64,000 nucleotides of DNA from Phallusia mammillata (lineage: Eukaryota; Chordata; Ascidiacea; Phlebobranchia; Ascidiidae), in assembly GCA_003260075.1 (NCBI GenBank), contig QLIY01000199.1:94144-158143 (forward strand), read 5' to 3'. The notes under the pieces were generated by a model that was given only the letters and a program-made list of their open reading frames with translations, ran no database searches and was not told the origin of the DNA. Position 1 is the first letter of the stretch; the number at the start of each line of letters is the position of its first letter. Shown piece by piece: positions 61,001-64,000 of the stretch. The position numbers were made by a program, and so were the translations under genes.

Positions 61001-63693
61001 GACATAAATACAAGCACTTTGGTAGTGATATGGTTTCTTTGAAAACAGAAAGCGCAAAATTTTTAACTTTTTCGTCATTTTACCTTGAAAGTCCTTGACC
61101 AGTTTTATTACTCTGACGTCAGAATAGGGACTGTGACGTCCATCGGTGCTGCTGCTCCCTCGGCCGTGACCGTGAGGAAGTGCGTGACCTTCCAGTGACC
61201 CCTGCCGCTGATGACGTTTTTCTTTGGGTGCTGTTGGCGCTCGGTCTATCTTGGCTGTTTTTTGATTTCTGCAAAAGGAAAACAAGTTTTTTTTTAAGTG
61301 CAGAGACTTTTTTAATAATCTTCAACAAAGTGTACATTGCAATTTCGAGTCAGTTACGATGAAGATAAATTCGGGTGGTACTAAATACCGCATAAGACCG
61401 CATGCTACCGCATTTGACCGCATGTTATTCCGCTTTAAATACTGCATGGTGTGTGAAATGTGAGAACACAAGCCCCAACAAGGGAAAATTAGACCAGATT
61501 CTAGTATTATATCAATTACAAACCCACACCTAACCCGAATAGCTCTAACCGTTAGCGCTTTCAAAAAAATTCAATATTGGTATCAGCACTAAGCGTCTAT
61601 GCAGACCAGCGATCACGGCACGGTCATTTATAAATCATAGTACGCCAGGCCCATAGAGAGCGAGTCCCGAAAAGACTCCTGTCGTGGGTCGAATCCCACC
61701 GCTGGCTAGATTATTTTTCTACCCTGTACCTTGTTATATTAGAATGCTTGGTGACTGGCTTGTTTCGGTATAACGCCTTCAATGAGCCTGGCGTACTGTG
61801 ATTTGTAATTTAGGGTTTCCAAATTGAGGCTATGTCAATTTTAGGAGCATATTTTACTAAAACTTGTTTTCCTTTAAAGCTAGAAAACTTGATAGTTTGT
61901 ATTTGAAAATATTTTTTTCTTGCGAAACATCCGTGGTACTTTCAGATCAAATCACGAAAATTTTAATAAAAGTTGTTTTTTTTTCAACTTTAATTAAAAG
62001 ATCAAATATTCTGGTCAGTATACCATGTGGCACAACAAAAACGGTGTAGTTGCAGCGCGTTTAGCCATTATCCACCAATTGTGCCCTTCACTGTTTTGAG
62101 GTCCATGACGTTTTAACGTTGCGCAGCTATTTCCGGCCTAGTGATTGTTTTTGGGCAAATGTGTCGCTGTTTTCTTTCACCAAGCGAAAAAACGCAAATC
62201 AAAACGAGAATTTTAAGCTAAATGTTTTCAATCTTATGATTACATCGAAAAGATTTTCACCATATCACAACAAAAACAGAAATAAAACACTTAAAAAGTT
62301 ACACCAAGAATCCATTATACCTGTGTACAACGAAGCAGAGGTCATTCTTTGCACCTTTGATTACATCAAAAGCAAGTTGTTGGTTGTTGGGAACGTTTAG
62401 TTGGGTGTCGTTGATTTCAAGAATCTCATCACCCACTTTGATCCGACCGTCGACCCCCGCTGCACCGTGAGGGTTAACCCCAACTACAAATATGTTCTGC
62501 TGGGACCTGGGGAGAAATAGTAACATGTTAATTTTTTTCATCATTCTATATTCTACTTTGTTACAAAGGTTTTGGCATGACAAAATATTTTATGCTGAGA
62601 AAAAACGGAAAGGATTATAATATTCTGAAATCAATAAACTATTCTAGAACAGTGTACTCTTTTTCAAATTTCTCATCTCTGGATGCAGGTCTAAAAAAAT
62701 AATAATAAACGACACTATAGTAAGACAAAACAAATGCTTGGACATGTCTCAGCATGAATTAAACATTTTAATATTAAGTGTGCAGCAAAACAAAAACTAG
62801 ATATAACTAAACATCTATAAATCTGGCATGTATGGACATTTGCTCTGAGCCGTGTCTAACTAAAGTCAAATTGAATTTTTACATTTTTAAAGCCAGTGGG
62901 TGAACCGTTACGTCAACCTAGGACAAAATTTACAGTGCACCACTTCTGGTACATATCTATAATATATGTAAAATCAAAAGAATTTAAAACATTCTTTCTT
63001 GACCAAAACATCGCAGTAAAAATAAATATATATATATACGCACCAAAACAACAGGAAAAACAAATCCGCATTAGACAAAAAAAAGCATATGTATCGACAA
63101 AAATAACAGACATTACATGCCACTGTATATGACATAATGACAGTATATGGTACACAGTTTCACATAGACTTCAAGATATTTCCTGCAAACGAACTAACCT
63201 TTCTTTGTTTCCAGCCAGACTTAGACCAACTCCACCAGTTCCCTTGCTGAGCTGGATCACATGTATTTCACCAGGCAGGTGTGAATATTTGTGATGCATT
63301 TTTTCTGTACAAACAACAACATGTAAAAATTTTGTGTAATGCATCAAAACAGCAATAGCACCAAGATTCTAAAACTTTAAACCAGGGGTGGGCAACCTTT
63401 GTTACTGTAGGGACAATTATAACTGCCAAAATTGGATCGAGGGCGCCCCCCCCCCGAGCCGTGTCTAACTAAAGTCAAATTGAATTTTTACATTTTTAAA
63501 GCCTGTGGGTGAACCGTTACGTCAACCTACAGTATATGGTACACAGTTTCACATAGACTTCAAGATATTTCCTGCAAACGAACTAACCTTTCTTTGTTTC
63601 CAGCCAGACTTAGACCAACTCCACCAGTTCCCTTGCTGAGCTGGATCACATGTATTTCACCAGGCAGGTGTGAATATTTGTGATGCATTTTTT
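39582..63693 (-). CDS. MPDZ: MPDZ/PATJ-type multi-PDZ scaffold protein, C-terminal half (partial)
   Basis: Fifteen exons are defined: 63199-63304 (second copy 63588-63693), 62321-62506, 61084-61268, 58865-59016, 58227-58308, 50679-51548, 48923-49110, 46279-46383, 44622-44769, 43849-44025, 43106-43222, 42444-42551, 40702-40808, 40010-40191 and 39582-39679 with TAA at 39582-39584. Phases agree at all junctions except the unresolved 58227 to 50679 step. Together they encode about 935 residues with six PDZ domains. Family knowledge: MPDZ and PATJ are PDZ scaffolds that organise tight-junction, polarity and receptor complexes at the membrane. The last four domains follow the MPDZ PDZ10-13 series; more PDZ exons should lie beyond the right edge. 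PATJ orthology is also possible because both vertebrate genes share one ancestor. Confidence 0.93.
40874..41752. mobile_element. hAT element, two start copies and one end
   Basis: Starts with CAGGGATGGCGAACC at 40874 and again at 41360, and ends GGTTCGCCATCCCTG at 41752. Flanks CTCTAGGT and CCCTAGAT match at six of eight positions. The two start segments carry the same decayed transposase region. Ns at 41211 and 41652 and an unrelated hAT end (CAGGGGTGGGGAACC near 41277) show this part is poorly assembled. Confidence 0.75.
41499..41717 (-). pseudogene. hAT transposase C-terminal dimerisation (hATC) fragment
   Basis: The minus-strand frame contains [18 protein letters not shown] followed by [19 protein letters not shown], the conserved end of hAT transposases and of domesticated ZBED/FAM200-type proteins. 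It is truncated upstream and includes an N, and a degenerate second copy lies at about 40950-41170. It is probably a non-functional remnant within the hAT element. Confidence 0.8.
42038..42080 (+). other. 43-base C homopolymer
   Basis: This is the first of the C tracts; tracts to its left are G. No convincing duplication of the flanks is seen here, unlike at most shorter tracts. Confidence 0.85.
42444..43222 (-). CDS. MPDZ: MPDZ: PDZ12-like domain
   Basis: Exon 43106-43222 reads [20 protein letters not shown] and [19 protein letters not shown]; exon 42444-42551 reads [20 protein letters not shown] and ends in AIVLMQ. The [19 protein letters not shown] signature is specific for this PDZ in MPDZ/PATJ. 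Both exons are phase 0. Confidence 0.95.
42666..42760. mobile_element. 95-bp MITE with 8-bp target duplication
   Basis: Ends CAGTGGTGGGATTCAGG and CTGAATCCCACCACTG, flanked by CTCCAGGT (42658-42665) and CTCCAGGC (42761-42768), seven of eight identical. Confidence 0.85.
42768..42985 (-). mobile_element. tRNA-headed SINE in MPDZ intron
   Basis: The minus-strand head is at about 42845-42895 (plus sense CCTGCGGTGGGATTCGAACC) with body words TATGGCAAGACACAGACTAG before it. After the head come CTTGTATGCTGCACATGTC and GGGGATCGCCAGTTTGACC, also found next to the SINE at 30 kb, so they belong to the repeat or to a common host element. Confidence 0.65.
43320..43640. repeat. Degenerate tandem repeat, period about 90 bp
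   Basis: The word GAAATGCTATC recurs at 43410, 43501 and 43591, followed each time by variants of ATCACGAACATGACGTGAT and TTTATGAAACGTTATCA. About three and a half units are present in an MPDZ intron. No coding sense is apparent. Confidence 0.8.
43849..46383 (-). CDS. MPDZ: MPDZ: PDZ11-like domain (three exons)
   Basis: Exon 46279-46383 ([20 protein letters not shown] then [14 protein letters not shown]) is short and easy to miss; phase joins it exactly to 48923-49110 and 44622-44769. Exon 44622-44769 has [20 protein letters not shown] and [19 protein letters not shown]; exon 43849-44025 has [20 protein letters not shown] and a charged linker. MPDZ PDZ11 is recalled as GLGLSIVGKRNDTGVFVSDI and VGRIKAG, a clear match. 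A partial copy of the short exon follows a C tract at about 46444-46510. Confidence 0.93.
44130..45606. repeat. MPDZ intron/exon region with nested allelic copies
   Basis: About 44130-44346 recurs at 45378-45606 after a C tract at 45369-45377, and about 44830-44955 recurs at 44972-45078 after a C tract at 44962-44971. The second copy at 45378 lies on the other side of exon 44622-44769, so segments of one allele are out of order. An N at 45607 follows. The family TGGGTCATATGGGGTCAAAC is at about 45130-45280. Confidence 0.7.
45989..46052 (+). other. 64-base C homopolymer
   Basis: It is followed by a fragment of a hAT-type MITE end (GGTTGGGAATCCCTG, 46085-46099). The glycine-rich minus-strand frame across it is an artefact. 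Confidence 0.85.
46384..48922. repeat. MPDZ intron with four allelic duplications
   Basis: C-tract separated pairs: about 46327-46433 with 46444-46530; 46555-46838 with 46850-47127; 47381-47436 with 47447-47500; 47996-48120 with 48131-48260; 48311-48431 with 48442-48560. No exon found in the remainder. Confidence 0.7.
48923..49110 (-). CDS. MPDZ: MPDZ: second half of PDZ10-like domain
   Basis: It reads [40 protein letters not shown] and [10 protein letters not shown], matching the MPDZ PDZ10 pattern recalled as VYEEGAA and HDEAINVLRQTP. It starts in phase 0 and ends in phase 2. A truncated copy starts after the C tract at about 49363-49369. Confidence 0.93.
49111..50678. repeat. MPDZ intron with interleaved allelic copies
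   Basis: About 49090-49210 recurs in part at 49370-49470, and about 49485-49721 recurs at 50107-50345, with C tracts at 49363-49369, about 49472-49482 and about 49720-49729. The stem-loop family word TTTGCCAGAAGAGCTCTTC is at about 49201-49220. No exon found. Confidence 0.65.
50679..51548 (-). CDS. MPDZ: MPDZ: Ser-rich 290-codon exon with possible internal start, entering a PDZ domain
   Basis: The frame opens with ATG at 51548 ([20 protein letters not shown]) in a good context (AACCATG) but has TAA two codons upstream, so no upstream exon can read into it through a splice site 5' of the ATG. About 240 residues are Ser/Gln/Thr-rich and probably disordered. The end, [19 protein letters not shown] then [13 protein letters not shown], is the first half of a PDZ domain close to MPDZ PDZ10. 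It may be the first exon of a short isoform, perhaps after a trans-splice acceptor AG near 51575, or an internal acceptor may link it to the 58 kb exons. Confidence 0.8.
53801..53972. mobile_element. 172-bp inverted-repeat element
   Basis: Ends CAGTAAACCTTGGTTAATCC and GGATTAACCGATGTTTACTG are inverted copies. Related pieces lie at about 13466-13585, 19482-19578 and 20511-20980. The termini resemble pogo/Tigger-type non-autonomous elements, but no TA duplication is clear. Confidence 0.7.
56952..57627. mobile_element. hAT-type MITE split by the other allele
   Basis: The left part is 56952-57089 (CAGTGGTTCTCAAACT start) and the right part about 57589-57627 (ends GTTTGAGAACCACTG). Target duplication TTCTATAA is at 56944-56951 and 57628-57635. 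Between the parts, bounded by C tracts, lies the other allele with an intact empty site TTCTATAA at 57365-57372. Confidence 0.82.
58227..61268 (-). CDS. MPDZ: MPDZ: linker and next PDZ domain
   Basis: Exon 61084-61268 is a basic, Gly/His/Ser-rich linker ([19 protein letters not shown]) leading into VIKLVKDFQ. It splices to 58865-59016 ([37 protein letters not shown]) and 58227-58308 ([19 protein letters not shown]). The PDZ binding loop is GLGF. A truncated second copy of the last exon is at about 58047-58076. The last exon ends in phase 1. Confidence 0.88.
59017..61083. repeat. MPDZ intron with a 600-bp allelic duplication and repeats
   Basis: About 59256-59856 and 59866-60460 are near-identical with small indels and include a TGTGTGTGTG microsatellite and the stem-loop module CTGGAGGCCGAAACGTC (about 59757 and 60358). 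A MITE is at 59103-59206 and contains a 23-base C tract. The family GGGTCATTTGGGGTCAAAC recurs at about 60670 and 60885. Confidence 0.7.
59103..59206. mobile_element. MITE of the GATTCAGCCGGTTCGC family with C tract
   Basis: Ends CAGTGGTGGGATTCAGCC and TTGAATCCCACCAATG, flanked by CTTAAAGC and CTTAAAGG (seven of eight). The internal C run at 59133-59155 replaces part of the element compared with 32142-32319. Confidence 0.78.
61269..62320. other. MPDZ intron with SINE and dispersed repeat
   Basis: It holds the SINE at 61577-61805 and the dispersed repeat with CGTTGCGCAGCTATTTCCG at about 62030-62190. A run of related CCGCAT words (61388-61433) is a small local repeat. No exon seen. Confidence 0.55.
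61577..61805 (+). mobile_element. tRNA-headed SINE in MPDZ intron
   Basis: A truncated head (about 61655-61708, GAGTCCCGAAAAGACTCC, GTGGGTCGAATCCCACCG) leads into the common body (CGGTATAACGCCTTCAATG, GCCTGGCGTACTGTGATTT). An opposite-strand tail piece lies directly before it (61577-61640), suggesting two adjoining insertions. Confidence 0.65.
62321..63304 (-). CDS. MPDZ: MPDZ: PDZ domain resembling MPDZ PDZ7
   Basis: Exon 63199-63304 has [20 protein letters not shown]; exon 62321-62506 has [20 protein letters not shown] and [10 protein letters not shown] and ends CFVVHR. These parallel the MPDZ sequence recalled as [13 protein letters not shown] and IFVVGINPEGPA. Phase 2 joins within the ERS residues. 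The first exon has a complete second allelic copy at 63588-63693. Confidence 0.9.
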
Positions 63694-63840
63694 CTGTACA
63701 AACAACAACATGTAAAAATTTTGTGTAATGCATCAAAACAGCAATAGCACCAAGATTCTAAAACTTTAAACCAGGGGTGGGCAACCTTTGTTACTGTAGG
63801 GACAATTATAACTGCCAAAATTGGATCGAGGGCGACACAT
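62848..63840. repeat. Allelic duplication with internal deletion, including a PDZ exon
   Basis: About 62848-63445 recurs at 63456-63840 after a C tract at 63446-63455. The second copy lacks about 230 bases corresponding to 62917-63145, but both copies retain the PDZ exon (63199-63304 and 63588-63693). A hAT end CAGGGGTGGGCAACC follows in each at about 63384 and 63773. Confidence 0.85.
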
Positions 63841-64000
63841 GTGCATCACACAAAGTGATTTTGCTTTGTTTCTTACCAAATATGCTGAACTACAAATATA
63901 ATTCGTATTTGATTCTAGCCACATTTTGCCAGATCGCAGAAAACTAGCATCAGGCACATTAATCAGCTCAAAAATATGTAATAATTGGACTCGTTTGCCA

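Overview
The window is eukaryotic, AT-rich, and built of many short exons separated by introns of a few hundred bases to a few kb. All recognisable genes lie on the minus strand. The gene content, the small introns and the strong allelic divergence suggest an ascidian-type tunicate such as Ciona or a close relative. This is inferred from gene families and layout; a database search would settle it.

Reading down in coordinate, the minus-strand genes are: the 5' end of a UBE3C-type HECT ubiquitin ligase (exons 736-1606, continuing off the left edge); a complete or nearly complete Tie/TEK angiopoietin-receptor tyrosine kinase (3477-30577); a small Gln/Met-rich gene of unknown function with an in-frame TAG (33908-34768); an unrecognised seven-exon multi-pass membrane protein (36344-38525); and the C-terminal half of an MPDZ/PATJ multi-PDZ scaffold (39582-63693, continuing off the right edge). 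I checked exon boundaries by GT/AG signals, by phase continuity across splices, and by family motifs recalled from knowledge.

Tie has a signal peptide, an N-terminal Ig-like domain, three EGF-like modules, a second Ig-like domain, about six fibronectin III domains, one membrane span, a Ser-rich juxtamembrane exon, a tyrosine kinase and a short tail ending in a YVNT motif. The PDZ gene carries six PDZ domains here; the last four match PDZ10-13 of MPDZ in order. In human, TEK and MPDZ both lie on 9p and TIE1 and PATJ both on 1p, so the Tie-Mpdz linkage here looks like the pre-duplication chordate state.

The strangest global property is an assembly signature. Several dozen homopolymer tracts (mostly 7-12 bases, some 23-77) are usually followed by a restart of sequence seen shortly before, with SNP, indel and transposon differences. 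Tracts are G left of about 40.4 kb and C right of about 42.0 kb. The best reading is unmerged allelic contigs joined by a homopolymer filler. They duplicate or truncate several exons and expose polymorphic MITE insertions with empty and filled sites in one sequence.

Introns and spacers are full of transposon debris: tRNA-headed SINEs, hAT-type MITEs with 8-bp target duplications, a decayed hAT transposase, elements with a recurring stem-loop, and minisatellites.
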